In this document: one piece after another, positions 20,740 to 29,620 of the stretch
Position numbering within the stretch: the stretch's first letter is position 1
Layout of the letters: every line of letters begins with the position of its first letter
From: Candidatus Nealsoniibacteriota bacterium
GTDB lineage: Bacteria > Patescibacteriota > Minisyncoccia > Minisyncoccales > GWA2-38-27
Assembly (NCBI GenBank): GCA_030617105.1
Contig: JAUWWC010000005.1
Coordinates: 1 to 39,596, forward strand
DNA: 39,596 nt
Direction: 5' to 3'
Made by a program: the position numbers and the translations under genes
Notes under the pieces: model-generated
Databases searched by the model: none
Seen by the model: only the letters and a program-made list of their open reading frames with translations
Told to the model about the DNA's origin: nothing

Positions 20740-23361
20740 ATGAGAAAACTTATATTTGTCATTTCGATTTTGCTTTTGGCTGTTTTGGTTTTACCTCAAA
20801 ATGCATATGCTGGCACTTTATCTGAAGATATTTTCCCAAAGACCGTAAAAGGACTTCCTTTAGCTGAAATTGAAAAGCAAAAGCCAGAAGGAGAACTTGC
20901 TGAGGCCTATTGGGCTTTTTACGGAACTGATGATTCAGTAACAGAAATTCTTGTTTTCTTTTCCAGAATAGAAGGTGAAGAATATCTTAGAACAGCAGTA
21001 CAGGATTTTATTACAGGATTTGAATATGAATCTGTTCAGACATTTGATAATGTTGAACGTGAAGGCCCAGATGAGGTTTATGTAAAAGATTATAAAGCTA
21101 CGGTTGTTACTTACCGCTTTTATTACTTAGGAATATATTTTGATGCTGGCCTTGCTTTAGTGGTTGTTGATGATTATTTCATTGCTGTTGAGATGCTTAG
21201 TTATACTGGAGAACCTCCTTCTTTATCAGACCTAAAAGATGTTTTAGGTCTTTTTATTGATCAGGTTCCTGGAGAACAACCAGTTTGCGGCAATACTTAT
21301 TGCGAACAAGGAGAAACCTGCTCAAACTGTGCTCAGGATTGCGGTGCTTGCCAGGAGCTTTTACCTGATTTAGAAGTTTCTTTTTCAGAAAAGAACATTA
21401 AGCTTGAATTAGGAGGAGGCACTACTCTTAAGATTAATATTAAAAATATTGGTCAAGGCAAGGCTGAAGATGTTTACTATACAGTTCATGTTGACAAGCC
21501 AGAAGTTGTAGATGTTTATCCTTTGGAGTACAGAATAGGGAATTTAGACCCGGGAGAGGAGTTTAGTGATTACATAGGTATTGCAGTTAAGGGTTCAGGC
21601 ACTGCCTATTTAGCTATTCATATTAGAGGTGATAATATTGGCAGCATAATGAAGTTTATTCAGGTTAGTGTTCCTCAAGCAGCTGCTTTAGATGTACCAG
21701 AGTCCTTGTTTTTATTACCAGGAGAATCCCAAGGAATCAGTGTTTTCTTAACCAATGCTGGGATAGAGCCAATTCTGGTTGAGGTTTTATCTTTAAAAAG
21801 CTTGAATCCTTCAGTGGTTTCTATTGAAGAAGGTTCAGAAATGACAGTAGCAGGCCAGGGGGATGGAATTAGGCAGGACCAGGTTATCAGCACTGAAAGC
21901 ATTGATATTACTAATGCTATTTATCCAAAACCAAGAATTAAAGCTAATTCAATAGGAGATACTGAACTTGTTTTCAAGCTTTTATACTATTTCCCAGAGA
22001 TTTCTATGTATGAGGGCAAGACATTGGAAAAGAGAGTAAAAGTAGGAGTAGGAGAGTCAGTAGGAGGGGAAAAGCCAGGATTAGAAGTTAAGCTAAAGCC
22101 GTCTGGCCTGGCTGTAGAAAGGGATGAGGCCAGGAGGGTTGAAGTGATTTTAAGCAATACTGGAAGCGAGGTAATTAAGCAGGGAAAGATTGAGCTTAGC
22201 GTTTCCAGAGAAGCTTCATTTAATGCAACCAGAGAAATAACTTTTGGTTTTATCAGACCAGGCAGGGAAGCTAAAGCTGAAATTGAGATTATTGGTCATC
22301 CCCAGTTTCCATCTGGATTGCAAGGCGATGACTTAGTAGCTACCGGGACCTTAACATTTAAAGGCCAGTTTACTACTTTGGATGACAGAGAATTTACTTT
22401 TGAAAAGGAAATGAGGGTTTCTTTAGTAGGAGAAAGAGAGAAATGTGATGCTGCAAATGCTGGATGCATGGAAACAGTTGATTGTTTTGTTTCTCTTTCC
22501 AATGAAATGGGCTGCGCTCTTGAGTTTGCAGATGTTGTTCCATATTTTGACAAACCAGTAGCTGTTGTCTTAGCTACTTCTGATGTCTGCGAGATAAAAG
22601 AGAGAGTAGAGACAGGAGATCCTATTGGAGCTGCTGTATCTACTCTTTTGATGAGTGTTGATTTAGGAGATAATGCTCTTGATGCAGTTCCCGGGGCAGG
22701 CAATATATTGGGTGTTTTAATAGACATAATAGAAGGTTCAGTAGACTGCGTTGAAGGATTTATTTACGATGCTGTAAATGATTACTGCGCTGGAGGCAAA
22801 GGAGGTTATACTGGCTGCGCTAATCGTTTATTTGGATTAATTGCTGAAGAATCAGACAGGTGGAAAGAAGCAAGGTCAGCTACGCATTCAGTAGTAGCTA
22901 TTGGCGGCTCGCCAATAAGATTATCTGTAATTGATGATAAAGGTCAGGAATTAGGTTTGTCTGACGGGGTCTTAGTTATAGAAAAAGAAGATTTGAAGCT
23001 GGTATTTATTAAGAATCCTGAAGACTTAGACAATGGGTATAACTTCCAGATTAATGGAATTGGTGAGGGCACTTATGATTTAGATATTGGCTTGATTTCT
23101 GATGGAGAGGTTGTTGAAACAGTTGAATTAAGAGACCAGGAAATTAATTTAGATGAGGAAGTTTCAATTCCTTTGGCTGTTAAAGCAGAAGGTGGCGAAT
23201 TAACTAACTTATTTGTTGGTGATGAGGCAGTAGAATTTAAAGAAAAACAGGCAGGAAGATCAATAATTCTCTATATAATAATTGGAATAGCTGCTGTTCT
23301 GGTTATTGCTATTGCTGTTGTCGTCGTTATAGTTTTAATCAAGAAAAAGAAAAAAACTTAG
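20740..23361 (+). CDS. Large surface protein with CARDB-type domain and C-terminal anchor
   Basis: The 873-residue protein has a type-I signal peptide (cleavage after AYA, about residue 24). The next 170 residues form an unknown alpha/beta domain. A Cys module follows (CGNTYCEQGETC, CAQDCGAC), then a CARDB-like Ig-type domain (LPDLEVSFSEKNIKLELGGGTTL) and at least two further beta domains to about 560. A Cys-containing helical region lies at 575-700 and another beta region follows. The C-terminus is a membrane helix plus KKKKKT, so it is anchored with most of its mass outside. CARDB and similar domains mediate adhesion. This is the largest gene here and probably a structural or adhesive surface protein. 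Confidence 0.82.
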   Translation: MRKLIFVISILLLAVLVLPQNAYAGTLSEDIFPKTVKGLPLAEIEKQKPEGELAEAYWAFYGTDDSVTEILVFFSRIEGEEYLRTAVQDFITGFEYESVQTFDNVEREGPDEVYVKDYKATVVTYRFYYLGIYFDAGLALVVVDDYFIAVEMLSYTGEPPSLSDLKDVLGLFIDQVPGEQPVCGNTYCEQGETCSNCAQDCGACQELLPDLEVSFSEKNIKLELGGGTTLKINIKNIGQGKAEDVYYTVHVDKPEVVDVYPLEYRIGNLDPGEEFSDYIGIAVKGSGTAYLAIHIRGDNIGSIMKFIQVSVPQAAALDVPESLFLLPGESQGISVFLTNAGIEPILVEVLSLKSLNPSVVSIEEGSEMTVAGQGDGIRQDQVISTESIDITNAIYPKPRIKANSIGDTELVFKLLYYFPEISMYEGKTLEKRVKVGVGESVGGEKPGLEVKLKPSGLAVERDEARRVEVILSNTGSEVIKQGKIELSVSREASFNATREITFGFIRPGREAKAEIEIIGHPQFPSGLQGDDLVATGTLTFKGQFTTLDDREFTFEKEMRVSLVGEREKCDAANAGCMETVDCFVSLSNEMGCALEFADVVPYFDKPVAVVLATSDVCEIKERVETGDPIGAAVSTLLMSVDLGDNALDAVPGAGNILGVLIDIIEGSVDCVEGFIYDAVNDYCAGGKGGYTGCANRLFGLIAEESDRWKEARSATHSVVAIGGSPIRLSVIDDKGQELGLSDGVLVIEKEDLKLVFIKNPEDLDNGYNFQINGIGEGTYDLDIGLISDGEVVETVELRDQEINLDEEVSIPLAVKAEGGELTNLFVGDEAVEFKEKQAGRSIILYIIIGIAAVLVIAIAVVVVIVLIKKKKKT

Positions 23362-23382
23362 CCCCCTAAGTTTTACAAAACT

Positions 23383-23859
23383 ATGTCTAAGTTTAAATTT
23401 ATTATTCCAATTTTGCTTTTGGTTAGTTTAGTTTTGGTTGGGGCTGAATGTGGAGAAGAAAGTAAAGGCAAAAAAGTAAAAATTGAAGAAATGGGCTATG
23501 ATGAAGAAGGAAACAGAATTCTTTTGGAGGAGCCAGAATTAGAATGCTGGCCAATTGGTTCTGAAGTTGGGCCTTGGGATAGTTCGGAAGAAGAAGTTAC
23601 AACTATTTTTGGAGTAGATGCAATTCAAAAATGCAAAAGCTTGGAGTGCAAAACCCCAGAAGGAATGGAATGGATGACAGTTGTTAATTATTTTAAAGAC
23701 AAAATGGAGCCTTTGGGCTGGGAAAAAGATTCCGGCCAGAATATTTATTATTCTGATTGGCAGACATTTACTGTTTGGTATTTTGGCTATAATAAGAAAA
23801 AACAACAAGGTTATAAATTAGAATACTGCGATGTAATACCAAAAAAGGACTTAGAATAA
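23383..23859 (+). CDS. Predicted lipoprotein with Glu before the lipid Cys
   Basis: The 158-residue protein has the shared signal MSKFKF to LVLVGAEC; Glu precedes the Cys at residue 23. The mature domain has VNYFKDKMEPLGWEKD and a QTFTVWYFGYN strand, a pattern also seen in the protein at 16378, suggesting a common small alpha/beta fold that I cannot name. Two Cys (IQKCKSLEC) are close together. It lies 21 nt after the large surface protein and 4 nt before a TolB-like lipoprotein. Confidence 0.7.
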   Translation: MSKFKFIIPILLLVSLVLVGAECGEESKGKKVKIEEMGYDEEGNRILLEEPELECWPIGSEVGPWDSSEEEVTTIFGVDAIQKCKSLECKTPEGMEWMTVVNYFKDKMEPLGWEKDSGQNIYYSDWQTFTVWYFGYNKKKQQGYKLEYCDVIPKKDLE

Positions 23860-23863
23860 AACT

Positions 23864-25081
23864 ATGAGAAAAACAAAATATATTTTTATATTTATTTTAT
23901 TAATTACCCTGGTTTTGGTTGGAGCAATATGTAAAAAAGAAGAACCCTTAGAAAGAGAAGAGGGTTTTGGTTCTCCATTTCAGGGCGAAAAGAAAATTAC
24001 TCAAATTACTCAGAATAGAATTAGAGATCTTAGTCCCAGAGTTTCTGGCGACGGCAAGACAATTATTTTTTGGAGAGATACAGATAAAGATAATTATTGG
24101 GATACCTTAGTCCTAACCGATCCTGATGGAAAAGAAAAGAAAACAATTAAAATCAGAGGGGATGTTTTTACAGATAAATTCGGCATCAAACCTGAATCTT
24201 TAGATATTGACCATAAAGGCAATAAAGTTGTTTTTATAGGCACTCCTTTTGTTGAAAATTGGCGTTTGGTAGATCCTATGCCGGAATATTTCTTTGTCCT
24301 TGATTTAAATGCAGAAACAGCAAGAAAAATAGATCCTCATGATCTTCCAGAAAAGCATTATCCTCCAGAAGATGATGCTGAAAGAGCTTGGCCATCGTTT
24401 ATAAAGATAAGCCCTGATGGTTCAAAAATCGCTTTTACAGCCGATGTTACTGGAGTTGATTTTGGAGAGAGGCATGATGCTCCAACATTAACAGATGATA
24501 TAGTGGGCGTGGTAAATTCAGATGGCACAGGATTAAGAGTTTTAGAAAAAGGAATTAATGGGTACTGTTTGGCAATTGATGATTCCGGAAGAGTATTCTT
24601 TGCTCGGACAATAGCAAAATATAAATGGACTTTAGCTGTGGTTGATTTTGAAGGAGGATTAGAAAGCGGTAGAAGCCTTGGTATTGAAATAAAATGTCCT
24701 ACTAATATAGAAGGGATTTCAATAAGCAAAAACGGAAAAAGGATTTCAGGCGCTTTGGCTTCAGGGGGGATAGTTTTTGTTGCTAATGACCAAGGTGGAA
24801 TTATAGCTCAAAGCCATGATTTTACTTTCTCAATGATTACTGGAGATGGAGCAAGATTATTGGGTTTTGAAACAAAAATGGATTTAAAACCAGAACAAAG
24901 AGGTCTTATTTATTATGATATTGACAATAATTTAGAACAAGAGGGCCAGGTTTTGGATATGACTTATAAAATTCATAGTCCAGGCATAGATGTTAGTTAT
25001 TCCGGAGGAGTAGTTGTTACTGCAATTTATGATAAAGAACACGGCGGCGAAGAAATCGTCACTATCTATTGGGAGAAGTAA
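23864..25081 (+). CDS. TolB/WD40-like beta-propeller lipoprotein
   Basis: The 405-residue protein has the shared signal MRKTKYIF to LVLVGAIC (Ile before Cys). The rest is a six- or seven-bladed propeller of the TolB/PD40 kind: repeated units such as ISPDGSKIAFT, VSGDGKTIIF and ISKNGKRISG. No enzyme motif is visible, so a binding role is likely. The next gene is a tandem paralogue with a nearly identical signal-peptide DNA sequence. Confidence 0.82.
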   Translation: MRKTKYIFIFILLITLVLVGAICKKEEPLEREEGFGSPFQGEKKITQITQNRIRDLSPRVSGDGKTIIFWRDTDKDNYWDTLVLTDPDGKEKKTIKIRGDVFTDKFGIKPESLDIDHKGNKVVFIGTPFVENWRLVDPMPEYFFVLDLNAETARKIDPHDLPEKHYPPEDDAERAWPSFIKISPDGSKIAFTADVTGVDFGERHDAPTLTDDIVGVVNSDGTGLRVLEKGINGYCLAIDDSGRVFFARTIAKYKWTLAVVDFEGGLESGRSLGIEIKCPTNIEGISISKNGKRISGALASGGIVFVANDQGGIIAQSHDFTFSMITGDGARLLGFETKMDLKPEQRGLIYYDIDNNLEQEGQVLDMTYKIHSPGIDVSYSGGVVVTAIYDKEHGGEEIVTIYWEK

Positions 25082-25082
25082 T

Positions 25083-26222
25083 ATGACTAAAACAAAATAT
25101 ATTTTTATATTTATTTTATTAATTACCCTGGTTTTAGTTGGGGGTTTATGCGAGGAAAATGGAGACAAAAATGGTAAGGTTTCCAGAAAAAAAGGAATCT
25201 TTACTTTGGCTGAAACCGGGGTGCCATCTAGTAAAGATAGTTTAAAAGTAAGCGCAGACGGTCATGTAGTTTATTTCTTTGATTCTGATGGAAATGGGAA
25301 GACAGATAGTATAGTAGTGAGCGACCCAAATGGAAAGGATAAGAAAACAATTAAAATTAAAGGCGGCTTGCTTGAATCTAATGTTCAAATAGATGATTCA
25401 ATAATGGCTGTTGATGATAAAGCTTCAAAAGTAGTTTTTTCCGGCACTCCTCCTTCGGCAAGAGGAGAATACGGCGGTGAAAAGCACTTGTATGTTTTAG
25501 ATGTTGATAGCGAGAACGTAAAAAAACTTCCTAACCAAGATTTATCAGAGCAGTTTAAAGGAGCTGGCTGGGCAGATTCTGCAGCAATTTCAATTAGTTC
25601 AGATGGTGAAAAAATAGTTTTTGGTGTTCGGCTTTGGGGAATTGATTTTGGAATGGCAGTAGATGTTGCTAATGCAATCGCTGTTATAAATTCAGATGGA
25701 ACAGGTCTTAAAGTGTTGGCAGAAAAACTGTCCGTAGATAAAGAAGAAGAGAATGTAAACGTATATATGGTTGGAATTGATAATTCTGACAGAGTATTCT
25801 TTGCTAAGGAACAAAGTAAATATAATTGGGTTTTGTATGTAATTAATGCAGATGGTTCTGGAGAAAAAAACCTTGGAGTAAATATCAACACTGGTAAGAT
25901 TTCAGTTAGCAGCAATGGAAGGGTTGCTGGAACTTTAAATGAAAAAGATGATCCAGCTTTTGCATCTGATTCTAATGGAAAGATTTTAGCAAAAGGCGGC
26001 AACCCATGGGGAGGTGTAGAAATTAGTGAAAATGGAAAAAAGGTTTCATCAGCAGAATGGGATGAGGGTTTATTTCTGTATGATGTAGACAATAATTTTG
26101 AAAAACAGAATGTTTTAGATAAGTCATATGGCAATTGTAGTGTTCATGATGTTGATAATTCAGGCCAGGTTATTGCCTGCAGGATTAATAAAACCGGAGA
26201 AGTTATAGTTATTGTAAAATAA
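25083..26222 (+). CDS. TolB/WD40-like beta-propeller lipoprotein, tandem paralogue
   Basis: The 379-residue protein starts at ATG 25083, one base after the previous stop; the longer frame from 25014 lies inside the previous gene. It has the signal MTKTKYIF to LVLVGGLC (Leu before Cys) and propeller blades (VSADGHVVYFF, ISSDGEKIVFG, VSSNGRVAGTL). Blade 1 matches the upstream paralogue (DPxGKxKKTIKI). The signal-peptide DNA of the two genes is identical over a long stretch while the mature parts have diverged, which suggests conversion or strong constraint. Confidence 0.82.
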   Translation: MTKTKYIFIFILLITLVLVGGLCEENGDKNGKVSRKKGIFTLAETGVPSSKDSLKVSADGHVVYFFDSDGNGKTDSIVVSDPNGKDKKTIKIKGGLLESNVQIDDSIMAVDDKASKVVFSGTPPSARGEYGGEKHLYVLDVDSENVKKLPNQDLSEQFKGAGWADSAAISISSDGEKIVFGVRLWGIDFGMAVDVANAIAVINSDGTGLKVLAEKLSVDKEEENVNVYMVGIDNSDRVFFAKEQSKYNWVLYVINADGSGEKNLGVNINTGKISVSSNGRVAGTLNEKDDPAFASDSNGKILAKGGNPWGGVEISENGKKVSSAEWDEGLFLYDVDNNFEKQNVLDKSYGNCSVHDVDNSGQVIACRINKTGEVIVIVK

Positions 26223-26223
26223 T

Positions 26224-26583
26224 ATGGGTAATTCAAATGTAATTGGTTATTGGGAAGCTAAAGAAGTAGATGCAGGAGATGGTTATGGGCAGAATATAAA
26301 GGGGAGCCTGGCTTTGGGCAGGAATGAAATAATCTTTTATAGAAATAAGTTTTTTTCTGGAGGTACGAAAGAATGGAGAAGAATACCAATTAGAGGAATA
26401 AAATCTATTTATAGGACACCAATTCTTAATTTGGTTAGTATTAAATATAATAAAAAGCCAGAAAAAACAGGATTCTTTTCCAGGATTTTTAATTCAAAAA
26501 CAATTTCTTATAAAATAAAAGATTGGCAGTCATTTATTGAAAATATTAGGAGATTAAACCCCAACATTAAAATCAAGTGTTAG
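26224..26583 (+). CDS. PH-like-domain cytoplasmic protein
   Basis: This 119-residue protein has no signal or membrane helix, unlike its neighbours. Its strand pattern (SLALGRNEIIFYRNK, WRRIPIRGIKSIYR, NLVSIKYN) and final helix WQSFIENIRRLNP look like a PH-like barrel capped by a helix, as in bacterial bPH domains. Its role is unknown. It begins one base after the previous stop, so it is co-transcribed with the lipoprotein genes. Confidence 0.6.
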   Translation: MGNSNVIGYWEAKEVDAGDGYGQNIKGSLALGRNEIIFYRNKFFSGGTKEWRRIPIRGIKSIYRTPILNLVSIKYNKKPEKTGFFSRIFNSKTISYKIKDWQSFIENIRRLNPNIKIKC

Positions 26584-26589
26584 AAAACA

Positions 26590-27207
26590 ATGTCTAAATT
26601 AAAGTTTATTTTTGTTCCATTAGTTTTAATAAGTTTGGTTTTAATTGGAGCCACTTGCGGGGAAGAAGAAAGAAAAAAGGGTAAAAGAGAAGAAAAACAA
26701 GAAAGATTGCTTGAAAAGACATTAACCAGTGCTGAAATAGAAGATGTTTTAACCCAGACAGGAGCTGATTTGGGCTGGGGATCTGTAGAAATAATATATA
26801 TAAAGGAGCAAAAGGCTTTTTATGTAGAAAGATGGATAGAGGCGACTAATTGGGGAGAAAGCTACACCTGTCTGGGAATTGTTGATTTCTTAGATTATTC
26901 TGATGAGGATTTCAGCGGTATGGTCAAGGGTTCTACCAGAGAGACATTTATTAAGAAATTATGCCAGCTTATTTCTGCTGATGATCCTTCAATGGAGACT
27001 GAATCGCTTAGGATATCAGGATTTGAAGCCTGTTATACAGCAGATGAACCTTATCCAGAAGATTATGAGACTATAACTAGGGCCTTGGTTGGAAATTATA
27101 ATGTGTCAGTTGAACATTGGAATGATACAAAAGGAGAACTGCCTCTTTTAGATAGCAGAACTATCATAAAGGTGTTGATTGATAATCTTGTTAATGTTTT
27201 AGAGTAA
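26590..27207 (+). CDS. Predicted lipoprotein, unknown function
   Basis: The 205-residue protein has the shared signal MSKLKF to LVLIGATC (Thr before the lipid Cys), then a Lys/Glu/Arg-rich linker and a mature domain of about 150 residues. This contains two Cys pairs at some distance (SYTCLGI, KKLCQLI, FEACYTA) and ends in a helix IIKVLIDNLVNVL. I do not recognise it. Confidence 0.7.
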   Translation: MSKLKFIFVPLVLISLVLIGATCGEEERKKGKREEKQERLLEKTLTSAEIEDVLTQTGADLGWGSVEIIYIKEQKAFYVERWIEATNWGESYTCLGIVDFLDYSDEDFSGMVKGSTRETFIKKLCQLISADDPSMETESLRISGFEACYTADEPYPEDYETITRALVGNYNVSVEHWNDTKGELPLLDSRTIIKVLIDNLVNVLE

Positions 27208-27214
27208 ATTATAT

Positions 27215-27222
27215 AAAGGTCG
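27215..27222 (+). promoter_or_regulatory. AAAGGTCG motif upstream of the PsbP-like lipoprotein
   Basis: It ends 26 nt before the ATG at 27249; a TGTAAA stretch lies just before the start. Confidence 0.5.
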
Positions 27223-27248
27223 GGAATTTAGTAATTTTTGTGTAAATT

Positions 27249-27833
27249 ATGAATAAATTAAAATTTGTTATTCTTCCATTGCTTTTAATAAGCTTGGTTT
27301 TGGTTGGAGCTTGGTGTGAAGAAGAATCAAGCCGTAGGTCTAGAAGAGACAGGGGCGAGCAGGAAGAAGAAGAGGAGGAGGAAGAAGAAAATTATTTAAC
27401 TTATAAAAGCGCAAAGTGGGAGTTTGAGATTAAATATCCAGAGGATTGGGAAAAAGAAGAAGAAGATTATGGCCCTAGTGAATTTGCAGTGGTTTTTCTT
27501 ACTCCGCCTGAAGATGAAGATGATGAAGCTAAAGAAAACCTTCTTGTTTATGCGTCAACGGCTCAGCCTGATGACTTTGATGAATTAATGGCAGGTTTGA
27601 TAGCAGATTTGTCAGGAGATCCTTCTGTAACCTTTCTTGGTTCTTCAAAAATAATGATATCTGGATATCCAGGATATAAAGCGAGTTATATCTATGATGA
27701 TATTCGGTATTTACATTATTTCATAAATGCAGGCGATACTTGGTATCAAGTACTTTATGTTGCTTTAGAGAGCACTTATTCCAAATATTTAGACCAAGCT
27801 GAAACAATGATTGATTCTTTTGAGATTAAGTAA
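27249..27833 (+). CDS. PsbP-like-domain lipoprotein
   Basis: The 194-residue protein has the shared signal MNKLKF to LVLVGAWC (Trp before the lipid Cys, the most unusual case), an Arg/Glu linker with a Glu run, then a domain resembling PsbP/PsbP-like folds: YKSAKWEFEIKYPEDWE at the start, ISGYPGYKASY in the middle and a final ESTYSKYLDQAETMIDSFEI. This fold is common in bacterial surface lipoproteins of unknown role. An AAAGGTCG motif lies upstream, and the gene for the zinc-ribbon protein follows after 3 nt. Confidence 0.78.
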   Translation: MNKLKFVILPLLLISLVLVGAWCEEESSRRSRRDRGEQEEEEEEEEENYLTYKSAKWEFEIKYPEDWEKEEEDYGPSEFAVVFLTPPEDEDDEAKENLLVYASTAQPDDFDELMAGLIADLSGDPSVTFLGSSKIMISGYPGYKASYIYDDIRYLHYFINAGDTWYQVLYVALESTYSKYLDQAETMIDSFEIK

Positions 27834-27836
27834 TAT

Positions 27837-28529
27837 ATGCCTAAATTTTGTCCAAAATGTGGGAAAAAATTAAAACCAGGAGCTAAATTCTGTCCTGCCT
27901 GCGGCGTAAAAATGAGAATGAGAGCAGCACCACCAAGACCATCATCGCCTCCGCCTCCTCCACCACCTTCAAAAGGAGGAGCAGGATGCGGAACAGGTTG
28001 TTTAATTGGTTGTTTAATAGTGATTTTAGTAATATTGCTTATTTTAGGTGTTTTGATTGGAACTGGTTATTATTTTCTTTCCAAGATGAAGAAAGGCGAG
28101 GCAGGAGATTATTTTGATATTGACCCAAAGAGCAAGAAAGAAAAAACAGTCAAATGTGGTGATTCTCTCTCTTGCTTAGAAGAAAACCTTAAGAAATGCG
28201 CTCGGGCTAAAGGCGAAGCAGAATTAGGAGAGTTTGCTGAAGCTGAATTTGAAATACTGGGCTTTGCTGAAGGCAGTGATTCCTGCGTGGTTTATGCTGA
28301 GATAAAAGAATTAAAAGAGCTTCCAGAAGGATTAGGCGTGATTCCTGATTTTATTCTTGAGAAAATATTTGAGGATTTGTTTTTTGAATGCTTAATTCCA
28401 GAAAAGGTATATCAGAAAGGAATAGAAGATGTTGGAGAATATATTGGAGATAACTTAGTTGAAGCTTGTGAAGGCCCGCTGTTTGATTTTGCAGAAAAAT
28501 TTGGTGTTGATCTTGAAGAACTTGAATAA
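27837..28529 (+). CDS. Zinc-ribbon membrane protein
   Basis: The 230-residue protein has an N-terminal zinc ribbon (FCPKCGKKLKPG then FCPACGVKM), a proline-rich linker, a Gly/Cys-rich entry (GAGCGTGCLIGC) into one membrane helix (about 60-85), and an outside domain with five Cys. The ribbon would lie in the cytoplasm. The outside part shows CGDSLSCLEENLKKC and YAEIKELKELPEG; family unknown. Cytoplasmic zinc ribbon plus membrane helix plus exported domain is a common architecture in CPR genomes. Confidence 0.78.
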   Translation: MPKFCPKCGKKLKPGAKFCPACGVKMRMRAAPPRPSSPPPPPPPSKGGAGCGTGCLIGCLIVILVILLILGVLIGTGYYFLSKMKKGEAGDYFDIDPKSKKEKTVKCGDSLSCLEENLKKCARAKGEAELGEFAEAEFEILGFAEGSDSCVVYAEIKELKELPEGLGVIPDFILEKIFEDLFFECLIPEKVYQKGIEDVGEYIGDNLVEACEGPLFDFAEKFGVDLEELE

Positions 28530-28531
28530 TT

Positions 28532-28539
28532 AAAGGTCG
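28532..28539 (+). promoter_or_regulatory. AAAGGTCG motif upstream of the DUF5684 gene
   Basis: It ends 26 nt before the ATG at 28566; TAAATA lies 3 nt before the start. Confidence 0.5.
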
Positions 28540-28565
28540 GTTTATTTATTTAATCGTAAATATTT

Positions 28566-29123
28566 ATGACAGATATTTTTAGTAAAGCAAGTCTTCTTGC
28601 TAGATCAAATCTTTCTGCCAGAACTGTTACTTCCGGCATGGGTTGGGGTCTTGGTTTTGGGCTTGTTTGGATTTTTTCTATGCTCGCTTTTTATGTCTAC
28701 ATGGCTATTGTTCTGATGCTTATAGCTAAGAAGACAGGAACTTCAAATAGTTGGATGGCTTGGATCCCTATTTTGAATTTCTATTTAATGTGTAAGGTTG
28801 CTGGCAAATCTGGTATCTGGATAATTTTGCTCTTGCTCCCTGTTGTTAATATTATTGCCATTATTCTTTTATGGGCTGGTATTTCTCAAAGATTAGGCAG
28901 ACCAGGCTGGTGGGGAGTTTTAATGTTAATTCCTGTGGTTAATTTTGTAATAATGGGAGTTTTAGCTTTTTCCAAAGGCGGTCAAGCTGCTCCATCTGCT
29001 GTTCCAGTTGCTCCTCCAGCTGCTCCAACTACTCCAGCGGCAAAAGGAAAGTTTTGTCCTAAATGCGGAGCTAATATTATATCAGGTGATAGATTCTGTC
29101 CTGAATGCGGAAATAAGATGTAA
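28566..29123 (+). CDS. DUF5684-type membrane protein with C-terminal zinc ribbon
   Basis: The 185-residue protein has four hydrophobic helices between residues 30 and 140. It contains the pattern AKKTGTSNSWMAWIPILNFYL and LLLPVVNIIA that I associate with DUF5684 membrane proteins. An Ala/Pro linker leads to a C-terminal zinc ribbon (FCPKCGANI then FCPECGNKM). Function is unknown. The ribbon is probably cytoplasmic. Confidence 0.82.
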   Translation: MTDIFSKASLLARSNLSARTVTSGMGWGLGFGLVWIFSMLAFYVYMAIVLMLIAKKTGTSNSWMAWIPILNFYLMCKVAGKSGIWIILLLLPVVNIIAIILLWAGISQRLGRPGWWGVLMLIPVVNFVIMGVLAFSKGGQAAPSAVPVAPPAAPTTPAAKGKFCPKCGANIISGDRFCPECGNKM

Positions 29124-29138
29124 TTTCACGCTTAGCGT

Positions 29139-29167
29139 TTGACAAAGGTTCTTGAATATGATATACA
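29139..29167 (+). promoter_or_regulatory. Promoter (TTGACA-N17-TATACA), leaderless
   Basis: TTGACA at 29139 and TATACA at 29162 are spaced by 17 nt, and the -10 ends 8 nt before the ATG at 29176. This decides the start of the following gene. Confidence 0.8.
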
Positions 29168-29175
29168 GAAGTATT

Positions 29176-29535
29176 ATGAAACAAGAAACCATAAAATCAA
29201 TAATTTTCTCAGCATTGATTGCTATAGTCTTTATTGCTTCTTTGTTTTTGATTGTTCAGCAAGAGCAGGCATTGAATAAGCAATTAAAAGCTGCTGTTTT
29301 TCCATCAGAAGAGATATTGGGAAAGCAAATTAGCAAACAACTAACAGGAAGACTTAAAGATCAGGTAGAGAAAAAGATTTTATCAGTTTGTCTTGATGAG
29401 GTCTATGATACTTTTGAGGCTCTTTGGAATCAAGAATGCGAACAGAGGGGATTGAAAGAAAAGTGTGATTTGCCTAAAGATATTGCTACTGATTTGCTGG
29501 ATGGATACCAGGAGCTAAAGCAGGGATGCTACTAA
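29176..29535 (+). CDS. Single-helix membrane protein, unknown function
   Basis: The frame is open back to 29152, but those codons overlap the promoter, so the ATG at 29176 is the real start, giving 119 residues. A membrane helix spans about residues 7-30, followed by a charged helical domain with four Cys (LSVCLDEVYD, QECEQRG, EKCDLP, QGCY). It may be a Cys-stabilised helical domain outside the membrane. No family recognised. A terminator follows. Confidence 0.68.
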   Translation: MKQETIKSIIFSALIAIVFIASLFLIVQQEQALNKQLKAAVFPSEEILGKQISKQLTGRLKDQVEKKILSVCLDEVYDTFEALWNQECEQRGLKEKCDLPKDIATDLLDGYQELKQGCY

Positions 29536-29572
29536 AGATTATTTATGCTTAACCTATTTAGTTTTTAAAATT

Positions 29573-29599
29573 CCCGAGGATTGTTTCCTCGGGTTTTTT
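29573..29599 (+). terminator. Rho-independent terminator
   Basis: CCCGAGGA and TCCTCGGG pair around a 5-nt loop and run into six T. Confidence 0.93.
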
Positions 29600-29606
29600 A
29601 TTGTGC

Positions 29607-29612
29607 TACAAT
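29607..29612 (+). promoter_or_regulatory. -10 box (TACAAT) of the protease gene
   Basis: TACAAT ends 8 nt before the ATG at 29621, immediately after the terminator T-run. Confidence 0.45.
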
Positions 29613-29620
29613 AAACTAAT

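Noticed and set aside
25385-26134. A 249-codon minus-strand ORF
   Set aside because: It is antisense to the TolB-like lipoprotein, with Ser/Pro/Leu-rich shadow composition and no start signal.
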